Notes under the pieces: model-generated
What the model saw: only the letters and a program-made list of their open reading frames with translations
Database searches by the model: none
Told to the model about the DNA's origin: nothing
Made by a program: the position numbers and the translations under genes
Shown: positions 29,047 to 37,826 of the stretch, piece after piece
Numbering within the stretch: position 1 is the first letter of the stretch
Layout of the letters: every line of letters begins with the position of its first letter
Origin: JAVVTR01 sp036653535
GTDB taxonomy: Bacteria; Bacteroidota; Bacteroidia; Bacteroidales; P3
DNA: 64,000 nucleotides
NCBI GenBank assembly: GCA_036653535.1
Contig: JAVVTR010000002.1
Location: forward strand, 71,916-135,915
Direction: 5' to 3'

Positions 29047-30750
29047 ATGAAAACGGTAACAATAATATTTAAAGTCCATCAACCTTTTCGTCTGAGGAAG
29101 TATCGTTTTTTTGATATGGGAGAAACGCATAACTATTATGACGATTATCAGAATAAATATGCACTAAAACGCTTTGCTGAGCAGTCGTATTATAAGGCTA
29201 ACGCTTGGTTAGAAGACATGTTGGGACGTTATCCTGAAAATTTCAAAGTGTCTTTTGCTTTTTCCGGAACAGCGATAGATCAAATGGAATGGTATGCTCC
29301 GGAATTGTTGCAAAGTTTTCAGAAAATAGCTTGCAATGAACGGGTGGAGTTTTTGGCGTTACCATATTCTTATGGGGTAACTTCTTTAATGGATAGGGAC
29401 ATTTGGGAAGAGCAAATTGCACTTCAACAAAAAAGGATAAAAACTTGTTTCGGAAAGGATACGCCTGTTTTGGTTAATACCGATTTATTATATAATGATC
29501 AAATAGGGGAATGGGCTGCAGAAATGGGTTTTGAGGCAATGGTTACGGAAGGGGCTAAGCATGTTTTAGGATGGAAAAGTCCTCGCTTTTTATATGCACA
29601 TCCTAAATATAAAAATTTAAAATTAATCTTAAGGGATGGCGTGCTTAGCGAGAATATTTCTTTACGATTTTCCGATTCCCAATGGAGAGAATGGCCTTAT
29701 ACGGTGGAAAAAATGTTGTCTACTATGGATGTAAATTCCGATAAGGAAACTTCTCATGTAAATTTATTTTTGGATTATGGGGTATTAGGAGAATTTCAGG
29801 GAGCAGAAACGGGAATATTTGATTTTTTTCATGCGCTTCCTAAATTTATAAATAAACAATCGGATTATGTGTTTACAACTCCTTCGGAGTTATGTAAAAT
29901 CCATGGTGAATTTCCCGCTTTGCATGTACCAAGTACTATATCTTATTTAGATGAAGAAAAGGATTTAACAGCCTATTCTAATAATGATTTACAGCAAGAT
30001 GTATTTGGCAATTGGAAAAAAATATTGAAGGATATGCGTGGATGTACCAATAAGGAGTTGAATAAAGATGGCTTATATTTATTAGATATAGAGCATTTAA
30101 AATATATGGGAACAAAATTCTTTTCCAATGTACCATCTCCCCGCTATCGGAATCCCTATGATTCGCCGTATGATGCTTATATTAATTACATGAATGTTTT
30201 GTCAGATTTTATGGATCGGCTTAAAATATATAGAACCAATAGTAAATTAAATAAAAATGATGTTAACCTTTTAAATGAAAAAAAGATGGAAGAAAAGAAA
30301 ACGGTAAAGAAAGCAGCTCCTAAGGCAACTGCCAAGAAAGCAGCCCCTAAAGCAGCCGCTAAGAAAGCAGCTCCTAAAGCAACCGCTAAGAAAGCAGCCC
30401 CTAAAGCAGCCGCTAAGAAAGCAGCTCCTAAAGCAGCCGCTAAGAAAGTAGCTCCTAAGGCAGCTGCTAAGAAAGTAGCTCCTAAGGCAGCCGCTAAGAA
30501 AGTAGCTCCTAAGGCAGCCGCTAAGAAAGTAGCTCCTAAGGCAGCCGCTAAGAAAGTAGCTCCTAAAGCAGCCGCTAAGAAAGTAGCTCCTAAGGCAGCC
30601 GCTAAGAAAGTAGCTCCTAAAGCAACCGTTAAGAAAGCAGCTCCTAAGGCAGCCGCTAAGAAAGTAACTCCTAAGGCAACTGCTAAGAAAGTAGCTCCTA
30701 AGGCAACCGCTTCTAAAACTAATGCAAAAAAGAATGGTATTAAAAAATAA
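29047..30750 (+). CDS. GH57 alpha-amylase with histone-H1-like Lys/Ala/Pro repeat tail
   Basis: 567 residues without a signal peptide. Residues about 1-400 are a GH57 catalytic domain: IIFKVHQPFRLRKY at the N-terminus, LVNTDLLYNDQIG, the probable nucleophile Glu168 in MVTEGAKHVLG, and the probable acid Asp243 in FLDYGVLGEFQGAETG. From residue about 415 the protein turns into low-complexity sequence. Fifteen 9-residue units of the form KK(A/V)APKA(A/T)A span residues 421-555, followed by a short Lys/Asn-rich end. The tail would carry a very high positive charge and resembles bacterial histone-H1-like and AlgP-type tails. The amylase part fits the glycogen operon; the tail's role is unknown. 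A strong terminator follows. Confidence 0.9.
   Translation: MKTVTIIFKVHQPFRLRKYRFFDMGETHNYYDDYQNKYALKRFAEQSYYKANAWLEDMLGRYPENFKVSFAFSGTAIDQMEWYAPELLQSFQKIACNERVEFLALPYSYGVTSLMDRDIWEEQIALQQKRIKTCFGKDTPVLVNTDLLYNDQIGEWAAEMGFEAMVTEGAKHVLGWKSPRFLYAHPKYKNLKLILRDGVLSENISLRFSDSQWREWPYTVEKMLSTMDVNSDKETSHVNLFLDYGVLGEFQGAETGIFDFFHALPKFINKQSDYVFTTPSELCKIHGEFPALHVPSTISYLDEEKDLTAYSNNDLQQDVFGNWKKILKDMRGCTNKELNKDGLYLLDIEHLKYMGTKFFSNVPSPRYRNPYDSPYDAYINYMNVLSDFMDRLKIYRTNSKLNKNDVNLLNEKKMEEKKTVKKAAPKATAKKAAPKAAAKKAAPKATAKKAAPKAAAKKAAPKAAAKKVAPKAAAKKVAPKAAAKKVAPKAAAKKVAPKAAAKKVAPKAAAKKVAPKAAAKKVAPKATVKKAAPKAAAKKVTPKATAKKVAPKATASKTNAKKNGIKK
30307..30711 (+). repeat. In-frame 27-bp tandem repeat, fifteen units
   Basis: Each 27-bp unit encodes nine residues, KK(A/V)APKA(A/T)A. 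Units 6-11 are almost identical at DNA level (AAGAAAGTAGCTCCTAA followed by GGCAGCCGCT or close variants), while outer units differ more, as expected for recent expansion in the middle by slippage or unequal exchange. All units keep the frame. Confidence 0.95.
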
Positions 30751-30773
30751 TTTTACGGATTTAATACTATGGA

Positions 30774-30815
30774 AAAAGCTGAGATTCAATTTAACTTGAA
30801 TTTCAGCTTTTTTTT
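30774..30815 (+). terminator. Rho-independent terminator after the glycogen operon
   Basis: A 16-bp stem (30774-30789 with 30796-30811, one G.U pair) with a 6-nt loop is followed by a T run to 30815. Confidence 0.9.
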
Positions 30816-30914
30816 ATAAGAAAGGAATATGGGTGTTTTTTTTAGCAAGAGCCTATACGATAATTCCTTTCAAAAATACACAATAATTATTTTGTCAAGG
30901 TCTTCTATATAAAG

Positions 30915-30945
30915 TTGTAAAAGTCTTCAAAAGCAAGTATTTTTG
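30915..30945 (+). promoter_or_regulatory. Promoter for the synthase-phosphorylase fusion
   Basis: TTG at 30915-30917 and TATTTTTG at 30938-30945 with a 20-bp spacer. The leader to the ATG at 31018 is about 65 nt, and a small inverted repeat (AAAGCAA...TTGCTTT) overlaps the -7 box. The fusion gene therefore has its own promoter, separate from the upstream operon. Confidence 0.65.
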
Positions 30946-31017
30946 CTTTGTTTAAAAATGGAAATGAGCAATTATTGTTTAACTTATTTTCAAAACAATT
31001 AAAAACAGTAAATAGGC

Positions 31018-34000
31018 ATGTGGAATAAATTAGAAGAATCATATTTGTTTGAAACCAGTTGGGAAGTATGCAACAAGGTAGGTGGAATCTATACGGTAGT
31101 TTCAACCAAAGTTTTAAATATGCAAAAATTATTTGGGAAAAATTATTTTTTAATAGGGCCAGATGTGTGGAAAGGGCGGGATAATAGAGAATTTACAGAA
31201 GATAAAAAATTATATGCGGAGTGGCGAATTTATGCTGAAAGTAAAAATGTTTATTTTAGAATAGGTCGTTGGAATATAGAAGGATCTCCTATAGTGGTAT
31301 TAGTAGATTTTATGTCTCTTATTCCACAAAAAGACAATATATTGGCCGAGTTTTGGACGAAATTTAATTTAGACTCTATTTCAGGACAGTGGGATTATAT
31401 AGAACCCGTTCTTTTTGGCTACGCCGCCGCAAAAGTAGTGGAAACTTTTTATGAGCATCAAGTTTTTCCACAAGAAAAAGTTTACGCTCATTTTCATGAA
31501 TGGATGACAGGTTCTGGTGTGTTATATTTGAAACAAAATTTACCTCAGATAGGAACTGTATTTACTACACATGCTACGGTTTTAGGAAGATGTATAGCAG
31601 GCAATGGATTGCCATTGTATAGTGATTTGTCCACTTATAATGCAGATGTATTATCCAATAAATTTGGGGTAAGATCTAAGTTTTCTTTAGAAAAATTATC
31701 TGCCCAAGAAACGGATGTTTTTACAACGGTTAGTGAAATAACGGATGCGGAATGTAAACAATTTTTTGGGAAAGCAGTAGATATACTTACTCCTAATGGC
31801 TTTGACAATAGTTTTGTTCCCAATACTATAGATTCTTTTGAGACTAAACGTACTTTGGCTAAAGCAAAATTAAGACAAGTTGCAAGTGCCTTGTTAAATC
31901 AAAAAATTCCGGAGAATGCTCTTTTTGTTGTGAATAGTGGAAGATATGAATTTAAAAACAAAGGGATAGATCTGTATATAGATGCTTTGGCTGAATTGAA
32001 TCACAGAGAAGAATTAAATCGTCCTATTATAGCATTTTTAACTATTCCAGCCTCTCACGGAGGTCCTCGTTTAGAGGTATTAGAAAGGATGAAACAGGGC
32101 ATAGAAGATAATGCACTGCCTATTACAGAAGATTATTGTTCTCATTATTTAAATGAGGTAGATCACGATCCTATATTGAACCGATTACGTTTGGATAAAT
32201 TGAAAAATTTACCAGAAGATAAGGTTAAAGTGATTTTTGTACCTTGTTATTTAGATGGTCAGGATGGTATTTTTAATTTATCTTATTATGATTTGCTGAT
32301 AGGATTTGATGCTTCTATTTTTCCTTCCTATTATGAGCCTTGGGGCTATACGCCTTTAGAAAGTATAGCTTTTTCTGTACCAACATTAACTACCTCTTTG
32401 GCTGGTTTTGGTCGTTGGGTACAGAAGAATTTTGTAAAGGATTCCATGGGGGTATGTGTGGTAAATCGCAAAGACAGGAATGATCTTGAGGTTGTAGAGG
32501 CAATAGAAAACTATTTAATTTCTTTAGCTATTAGTACGGATGCCGAAATGGAAAACTATCGTAAGCAAGCTTTGGATATATCCCGATCCGCTTTATGGGA
32601 TATACTTATAGCTCAATATCAAAAGGCTTACGAAAAGGTACAAATAAAATGGGAGAAAGATCCGTCTTTGTTAAATAAAGGTCTACCTAAATCGGATCGA
32701 CATTTTTCAATGGTACCTCTGCTTAAACCTAATTGGAAAAAGATTCTTATACAACCTAATACTCCTTCTCGTTTAAAAAAATTAGAAGAACTTTCTAAAA
32801 ACCTTTGGTGGTCTTGGAATGTGGAAGCGACAGCACTTTTCGAAAATATAGATTCGAAATTATGGGAAAATGTTCAGCATAATCCTGTAGCTTTATTGTC
32901 GGAGTTAAGTTCTGTGCAAATGAGACAACTGGAAAGTGATACCGAGTTTTTAGCTAAAATGGAGAGGGTATATGATCAATTTATACATTACATGCAAATG
33001 GCAGATCAAAAGGGGAAAGGACCAAAAGTCGCTTATTTCTCTATGGAATTTGGATTGCATGAGAGCATAAAAATTTATTCAGGTGGATTAGGAATTTTAG
33101 CAGGAGATTATTTGAAATCGGCCAGCGATAAAAATGCCGATATAATAGGTGTTGGCTTGCTATATCGTTATGGTTATTTTTCTCAACGTATTTCCTTTTC
33201 CGGTGAACAAATGGCGGAATATATTCCTCAAGCTTTTTCTAAACTTCCTTTGTTACCGGTTCGAGATAAGCAGGGTGAATGGTTAAAAATATCCATTTCT
33301 TTGCCTGGACGTAAATTGTTTGCTAAAATTTGGGTGATCCATGTTGGTCGTATTCCTTTATATTTATTGGATACAGACATAGACGAAAATACGGATGCAG
33401 ATAAATTTATTACGCATCAACTTTATGGAGGAGATTGGGAAAATCGTTTTAAGCAAGAGTTGCTATTGGGTGTAGGGGGAATACGGATGTTAAGGAAAAT
33501 TGGGATAGAAGCGGATGTTTTTCATTGTAATGAAGGACATGGTGCTTTTATTGGATTAGAGCGGTTAAGAGAATATATAGAAGAGAAACATTTACCCTTT
33601 TTGCAGGCGAAAGAATTGGTAAGAGGTTCTTCTTTGTTTACGACTCATACTCCTGTTCCAGCCGGCCACGATGCTTTTTCGGAAGATATTCTTAGAACCT
33701 ATATTTCTCACTATCCTATGAGACTTAAAATTCCGTGGGAAGATTTTATGGCTTTGGGGCGGAAAGATAGGGATAGTGTAAATGATAAATTTTCCATGAG
33801 CTTTTTGGCAGCACATCTTTCTTCTGAAATTAATGGGGTGAGTCAAATACATGGTCGTGTTTCAAGAGAAATTTTTGCTCCTTTATATCCTGGTTATTTT
33901 CCAGAAGAATTGTCAATAGGATATGTTACTAATGGCGTGCATTTTAAGACATGGACTCATGGTAGGTGGCGAATGTTGTATGAAAAATATTTTGGGGAAG

Positions 34001-35265
34001 AGTTTAAACAAGATATTTTGGATAGCCAATGGTGGCAAAAAATATATGAGGTTCCGGATGTTGAAATAATGGATATACGGAATGATTTGCGTGCGAAATT
34101 GATAGATTTTATCAAGGTTCGTATACAAAGAGAATCTCCTCAAAGAGGAGATAATCCGCAAGATGTTGTAAAAGCATTAGAAATCTTAAATCCCAAAGCA
34201 TTAACTATAGGTTTTGCTCGACGTTTTGCTACGTATAAACGGGCACATTTGTTATTTAAAGATCTAAATAGATTATCGGCTTTGGTTAATAATGCAGAAC
34301 ATCCAGTGCAATTTGTTTTTGCAGGCAAGGCTCATCCTGCCGATAAAGCAGGGCAGGACTTGATACGTCAAATTGTAGATATTTCTCGACGAGCAGAATT
34401 TTTGGGGAAAATTATTTTTGTAGAAAATTATGATATAAACGTAGCAAAGCATTTAGTACAAGGGGTAGATGTATGGATGAATACCCCCACACGGCCCTTA
34501 GAAGCCTCTGGGACCAGTGGAGAAAAAGCGATTATGAATGGGGTTTTAAACTTAAGTGTTTTAGATGGTTGGTGGGCAGAGGGCTATAAACCAGGGGCAG
34601 GTTGGGCTTTAAAAGAAGAACAAACTTATGAAAATCCGGCCTACCAAGATGCTTTGGATGCAGAATTAATTTATCAAATTATAGAAAAAACGATAGTGCC
34701 CACTTTCTACGATGTGGATCAAAATGGAATCAGTAAAACTTGGGTTCATTATATTAAGAATAATATAGCTCAAATTGCACCTCATTTTACGATGCGTAGG
34801 CAATTGGAAGATTATTATAAACAATATTATTATAAGTTAGAGAAAAGATTTAAAAATCTATGTGTCGATAACTATAAGCAAGCTTTAAATATTACTAAAT
34901 GGAAAATACGGGTTTTAAATTCATGGGATAGCATTAAAATGGAAGAAATCCATATTCAAGACTCTACCAAGGCACCTCTTTTGTTGGGAGAACCATCTTC
35001 CTTTGAGATTACTTTAGATCTTGGCAATTTGGATGCAGAAGAAATAGGGGTAGAAGTGGTATTTGGACAGAAAGAAAATGACGTGGTAAAAAGACTGCTG
35101 TTTACACATGAATTACTGCCTGTGCAGCAAGAGAAAAGTTTAGTGAAATATGCCTGTTCTTTTGTGGTAGATACTTCTGGTGTATATGATTATGTTTTTA
35201 GAATTTATCCTAAAAACAAAGAATTGCCTTATAGGCAAGATTTCAAATTGGTAAAATGGTTTTAA
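31018..35265 (+). CDS. Glycogen synthase (GT3-like) fused to alpha-glucan phosphorylase (GT35)
   Basis: 1415 residues. The N-terminal ~560 form a GT3-like, animal/fungal-type glycogen synthase: FETSWEVCNKVGGIYTVVST, YAHFHEWMTG, TTHATVLGR, and the catalytic SYYEPWGYTPLES with Glu440 and Glu448 eight residues apart. A DUF3417 segment (KNLWWSWNVEATALFE) at about 595-700 leads into a glucan phosphorylase: VAYFSMEFGLHESIKIYSGG, NEGHGAF, TTHTPVPAGHDAF, and EASGTSGEKAIMNGV, where Lys1170 is the PLP lysine. Both active sites look complete, so one cytosolic chain should hold a glucan-building and a glucan-degrading enzyme. No allosteric sites can be read. It overlaps coaE by 23 bp, tail to tail. Confidence 0.93.
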   Translation: MWNKLEESYLFETSWEVCNKVGGIYTVVSTKVLNMQKLFGKNYFLIGPDVWKGRDNREFTEDKKLYAEWRIYAESKNVYFRIGRWNIEGSPIVVLVDFMSLIPQKDNILAEFWTKFNLDSISGQWDYIEPVLFGYAAAKVVETFYEHQVFPQEKVYAHFHEWMTGSGVLYLKQNLPQIGTVFTTHATVLGRCIAGNGLPLYSDLSTYNADVLSNKFGVRSKFSLEKLSAQETDVFTTVSEITDAECKQFFGKAVDILTPNGFDNSFVPNTIDSFETKRTLAKAKLRQVASALLNQKIPENALFVVNSGRYEFKNKGIDLYIDALAELNHREELNRPIIAFLTIPASHGGPRLEVLERMKQGIEDNALPITEDYCSHYLNEVDHDPILNRLRLDKLKNLPEDKVKVIFVPCYLDGQDGIFNLSYYDLLIGFDASIFPSYYEPWGYTPLESIAFSVPTLTTSLAGFGRWVQKNFVKDSMGVCVVNRKDRNDLEVVEAIENYLISLAISTDAEMENYRKQALDISRSALWDILIAQYQKAYEKVQIKWEKDPSLLNKGLPKSDRHFSMVPLLKPNWKKILIQPNTPSRLKKLEELSKNLWWSWNVEATALFENIDSKLWENVQHNPVALLSELSSVQMRQLESDTEFLAKMERVYDQFIHYMQMADQKGKGPKVAYFSMEFGLHESIKIYSGGLGILAGDYLKSASDKNADIIGVGLLYRYGYFSQRISFSGEQMAEYIPQAFSKLPLLPVRDKQGEWLKISISLPGRKLFAKIWVIHVGRIPLYLLDTDIDENTDADKFITHQLYGGDWENRFKQELLLGVGGIRMLRKIGIEADVFHCNEGHGAFIGLERLREYIEEKHLPFLQAKELVRGSSLFTTHTPVPAGHDAFSEDILRTYISHYPMRLKIPWEDFMALGRKDRDSVNDKFSMSFLAAHLSSEINGVSQIHGRVSREIFAPLYPGYFPEELSIGYVTNGVHFKTWTHGRWRMLYEKYFGEEFKQDILDSQWWQKIYEVPDVEIMDIRNDLRAKLIDFIKVRIQRESPQRGDNPQDVVKALEILNPKALTIGFARRFATYKRAHLLFKDLNRLSALVNNAEHPVQFVFAGKAHPADKAGQDLIRQIVDISRRAEFLGKIIFVENYDINVAKHLVQGVDVWMNTPTRPLEASGTSGEKAIMNGVLNLSVLDGWWAEGYKPGAGWALKEEQTYENPAYQDALDAELIYQIIEKTIVPTFYDVDQNGISKTWVHYIKNNIAQIAPHFTMRRQLEDYYKQYYYKLEKRFKNLCVDNYKQALNITKWKIRVLNSWDSIKMEEIHIQDSTKAPLLLGEPSSFEITLDLGNLDAEEIGVEVVFGQKENDVVKRLLFTHELLPVQQEKSLVKYACSFVVDTSGVYDYVFRIYPKNKELPYRQDFKLVKWF

Positions 35266-35851
35266 ATTGTTGATCTAATGCTAAAATAGAGCTTAGGATA
35301 GGATGTTCTTCATCGTTGTAGAGAATATAGTTCGATTTTTTTATTCTTTCTTCACAGGACATTTGTTGTTGTATTCGTGCTTGGATAATAGAAGCACTGC
35401 TATGATCTCGGCGGATACAACGTTTTATTCTTAGCTCTACAGGTGCTTCTACATCTATAACATAATCTACTATGTTATCTAAATGGCTTTCAAATAAAAT
35501 AGCAGCTTCTATAATGCAGTAATTAATTTTCGGTTGGGTTCTTTTTATATTTTCCACCCAATTTAAAAAATCTTGAAAAAGTAAAGGATGGATAATATTG
35601 TTTAAAAGGGATAACTGCTCTGTATCAGAAAATACTTTTTGAGCCAATTTTTGACGATCTATATGTAGGGAATGCTTGCTAAGAATAGAAGATCCGAAAG
35701 TTTTTAAGATAAGATTTTCTACTTTCGGTAAAGCGGAAATTTTTTTTGCTTGTAAATCGGCAGAATAAACCGGGGTATCTAAAATGGAGAAAACACGAGC
35801 TATTGTGGTCTTTCCACATCCTATTCCCCCGGTTAGTCCTACTTTTATCAT
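35243..35851 (-). CDS. coaE: Dephospho-CoA kinase
   Basis: ATP-dependent last step of coenzyme A synthesis, phosphorylating the 3'-OH of dephospho-CoA. 202 residues, family-typical. P-loop GLTGGIGCGKTT at the N-terminus, the substrate-site Asp in VYSADLQAKK, and the lid-region RIKRCIRRDHSSA. It lies 6 bp after the yajC stop, last in a pdxS-pdxT-nusB-yajC-coaE run; the YbbR gene that often separates yajC and coaE in Bacteroidota is absent. Confidence 0.95.
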   Translation of the reverse strand: MIKVGLTGGIGCGKTTIARVFSILDTPVYSADLQAKKISALPKVENLILKTFGSSILSKHSLHIDRQKLAQKVFSDTEQLSLLNNIIHPLLFQDFLNWVENIKRTQPKINYCIIEAAILFESHLDNIVDYVIDVEAPVELRIKRCIRRDHSSASIIQARIQQQMSCEERIKKSNYILYNDEEHPILSSILALDQQFKTILPI

Positions 35852-35857
35852 AAATAG

Positions 35858-36190
35858 TTACTTGGAAGAATTTTCGTTGAGTTGGTCGGAAATACTGGAC
35901 GCAATAGCAGATTTTTCCAATTTAATATGTACATTACTCTCTATTTCTAAAGTAACGGTAGTTTCTTGTAATTCGGAGATTTTTCCATGGATCCCACCAA
36001 TGGTAATTACTTTTTGTCCTCTTTGTAGACCTTCTCTGAATTTTTTTTGCTCTTTATTTCTTTTCATTTGGGGACGTATTAAAAAGAAATAAAAGATAAC
36101 AATAATAATGGCAATAAGAAAAATTTGTTGCCACATTCCGCCACCTGGAGCTGCTGCTGGAGCTTGTAATAAAATGCTTGCTAATTTCAT
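35858..36190 (-). CDS. yajC: Sec translocon accessory subunit YajC
   Basis: Small inner-membrane partner of SecDF in protein export. 110 residues with one membrane helix at about 20-43 (IFLIAIIIVIFYFFLIRPQ), followed by the conserved MKRNKEQKKFREGLQRGQKV and IGGIHGKISEL of the family. It is 20 bp downstream of nusB. Ordinary family member; no SecDF gene is nearby. Confidence 0.95.
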   Translation of the reverse strand: MKLASILLQAPAAAPGGGMWQQIFLIAIIIVIFYFFLIRPQMKRNKEQKKFREGLQRGQKVITIGGIHGKISELQETTVTLEIESNVHIKLEKSAIASSISDQLNENSSK

Positions 36191-36210
36191 GTTGTAAAAA
36201 TTTTATATTA

Positions 36211-37152
36211 TTAAATTAAACCTCTTCCGCTTTTCTTAATAATTTTACTTTCGGTTAAATCCGAAGCCAATTTATTAAGTAAGCCATTTACAAAAATACG
36301 ACTTTTTTCGGAACAGAATCGTTTAGATACTTCTATGTATTCATTTAAGCTAACCTTAATGGGTATAGATGGAAAATTTATTAATTCGGTAAGGGCTGCT
36401 TTTAATATAATTAATTCTATCATGGCTACTCTATCTGCATCCCAATTTTCCAAGCGTTCAAAAATTAATTTCTGATACTCGTTGTCGTGCAATAAGGTCT
36501 TTTGCAATAGGGTTTTGGCAAATTGAATATCTTCATCTTCTTTCGAGAAGGCTGGTTCTAAACATTCGCTTTCATTTTCCTTCATGCCTTTTATGGATAG
36601 GGAAACCCAATGTGATACGCTATCAAAATCACAAATCCAAAAAATAGACTGTTCTTCACAAAAGGCGTGAAAAGCGGAGTTGTTAGCAATTTTTTTCTTA
36701 AAAATTTTGCATAGAAAATCTTGATCTGCAGTAAAAGTTGGGGTTTCTTTTGATGAAATATATTCTTCGTAAATAGTACTACGTATAATATCGTTATATA
36801 CCGATTTAAGTATGTCTTTCTTGCTTTCCCAATTAAATTTATAGCTCTCGTTTTTTAATTGAAAAATAGGGCTATTACGAATATGAAGAATGGCTAAGTT
36901 GTCCGGAAAACGAGTATTGGGATTTAAATCGGAATCGGAGGGAACAAATTTTTGTTTTCCAATACTAAATTTCTCATTAAAATATTCCGATAAGGCTACA
37001 ATAAAAGAAAATTGGCAAATATATAATTCATAAGTTTTCTGTAATCCTGCCAGCATATTATTCTCGCAAGTTACGGCATTTTCTGATCCGCCTTGATAAA
37101 AAGCATATAAGGCTTGGACCGTTTTTTCTCTGACAAATCTTCTATTAAGCAT
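36211..37152 (-). CDS. nusB: Transcription antitermination factor NusB, long Bacteroidota form
   Basis: Binds boxA RNA with NusE in rRNA antitermination. 313 residues, about twice the E. coli length; the extension is a helical N-terminal region typical of Bacteroidota NusB. The very N-terminus keeps NRRFVREKTVQALYAFYQG as in all NusB. The recognisable C-terminal domain (about 200-305) carries LENWDADRVAMIELIILKAA, LINFPSIPIKVSLNEYIEVS and FVNGLLNKLA. It starts 14 bp after the pdxT stop. Confidence 0.93.
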   Translation of the reverse strand: MLNRRFVREKTVQALYAFYQGGSENAVTCENNMLAGLQKTYELYICQFSFIVALSEYFNEKFSIGKQKFVPSDSDLNPNTRFPDNLAILHIRNSPIFQLKNESYKFNWESKKDILKSVYNDIIRSTIYEEYISSKETPTFTADQDFLCKIFKKKIANNSAFHAFCEEQSIFWICDFDSVSHWVSLSIKGMKENESECLEPAFSKEDEDIQFAKTLLQKTLLHDNEYQKLIFERLENWDADRVAMIELIILKAALTELINFPSIPIKVSLNEYIEVSKRFCSEKSRIFVNGLLNKLASDLTESKIIKKSGRGLI

Positions 37153-37166
37153 ATAGGGAACCTTTC

Positions 37167-37730
37167 TTAAATCATTTCGATAAAATACCGATGAATAGAA
37201 AAGTCTTCCGTTAGTTCTGGGTGAAAACTGGCTGCCAACATGTTTTTTTCTCTTACTAAAACCGGATGATTTTCGTAAGAGGATAAAATTTCTATGTTTT
37301 TCCCTATACTAGATATGCGCGGAGCGCGTATAAATACGGCTGGAACAGGATGTGAAATTCCTTTAACTTCTAATTCGGTAATAAAACTATTTATTTGTGA
37401 CCCGTAAGCATTGCGTACAACACAAGTATCCATAAGGCCAATATTGGCTTGTTCGCTTTGGTCAATATGTTTGGAAAGAAGAATCATTCCGGCACAAGTA
37501 CCAAAAACAGGCATGCCATCCAATATGCGTTGACGAAGCGGTTCTAAAAGATGAAACCAAAGAAGCTGACGACCCATGGCCGTACTTTCTCCACCTGGTA
37601 AAATAAGGGCATCTACCTGATTTAGGGTTTCTAAGGTTTTTACAGGAATAAAAGTATGTCCTAATTTTTGTATAATTTGGGCATGCTCTTCTATGGCTCC
37701 TTGTATGGATAGAACTCCAACTTTCTTCAT
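37167..37730 (-). CDS. pdxT: Pyridoxal 5'-phosphate synthase glutaminase subunit
   Basis: Class I glutaminase that supplies ammonia to PdxS in the DXP-independent PLP pathway. 187 residues. GVLSIQGAIEEH at the N-terminus, ALILPGGESTAMGRQL (oxyanion region), nucleophile Cys in GTCAGMILLSK, and His-Glu in SFHPELTED are all present. It lies downstream of pdxS with a 14-bp inverted repeat between them. Confidence 0.97.
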   Translation of the reverse strand: MKKVGVLSIQGAIEEHAQIIQKLGHTFIPVKTLETLNQVDALILPGGESTAMGRQLLWFHLLEPLRQRILDGMPVFGTCAGMILLSKHIDQSEQANIGLMDTCVVRNAYGSQINSFITELEVKGISHPVPAVFIRAPRISSIGKNIEILSSYENHPVLVREKNMLAASFHPELTEDFSIHRYFIEMI

Positions 37731-37765
37731 CTTTTTTTGAACTTAGCTCAATTATTAAAAATAGA

Positions 37766-37812
37766 AACTGTCTAATTTTGTTAACGAATGAGGTTTGTAA
37801 AATTAGACAGTT
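37766..37812 (-). terminator. Long hairpin between pdxS and pdxT
   Basis: Perfect 14-bp inverted repeat (37766-37779 with 37799-37812) with a 19-nt loop. On the minus strand it falls after the pdxS stop and is followed by TCTATTTTT. It may act as a partial terminator or mRNA-processing and stabilising element that lets pdxS exceed pdxT. Confidence 0.65.
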
Positions 37813-37826
37813 CCCTTAGATTTTAA

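Noticed and set aside
30271..30789. Open minus-strand frame of 172 codons rich in Cys, Ser, Arg and Leu
   Set aside because: It is the antisense of the 27-bp repeat of the GH57 tail; the repeat keeps all frames open. It has no promoter or homology of its own.
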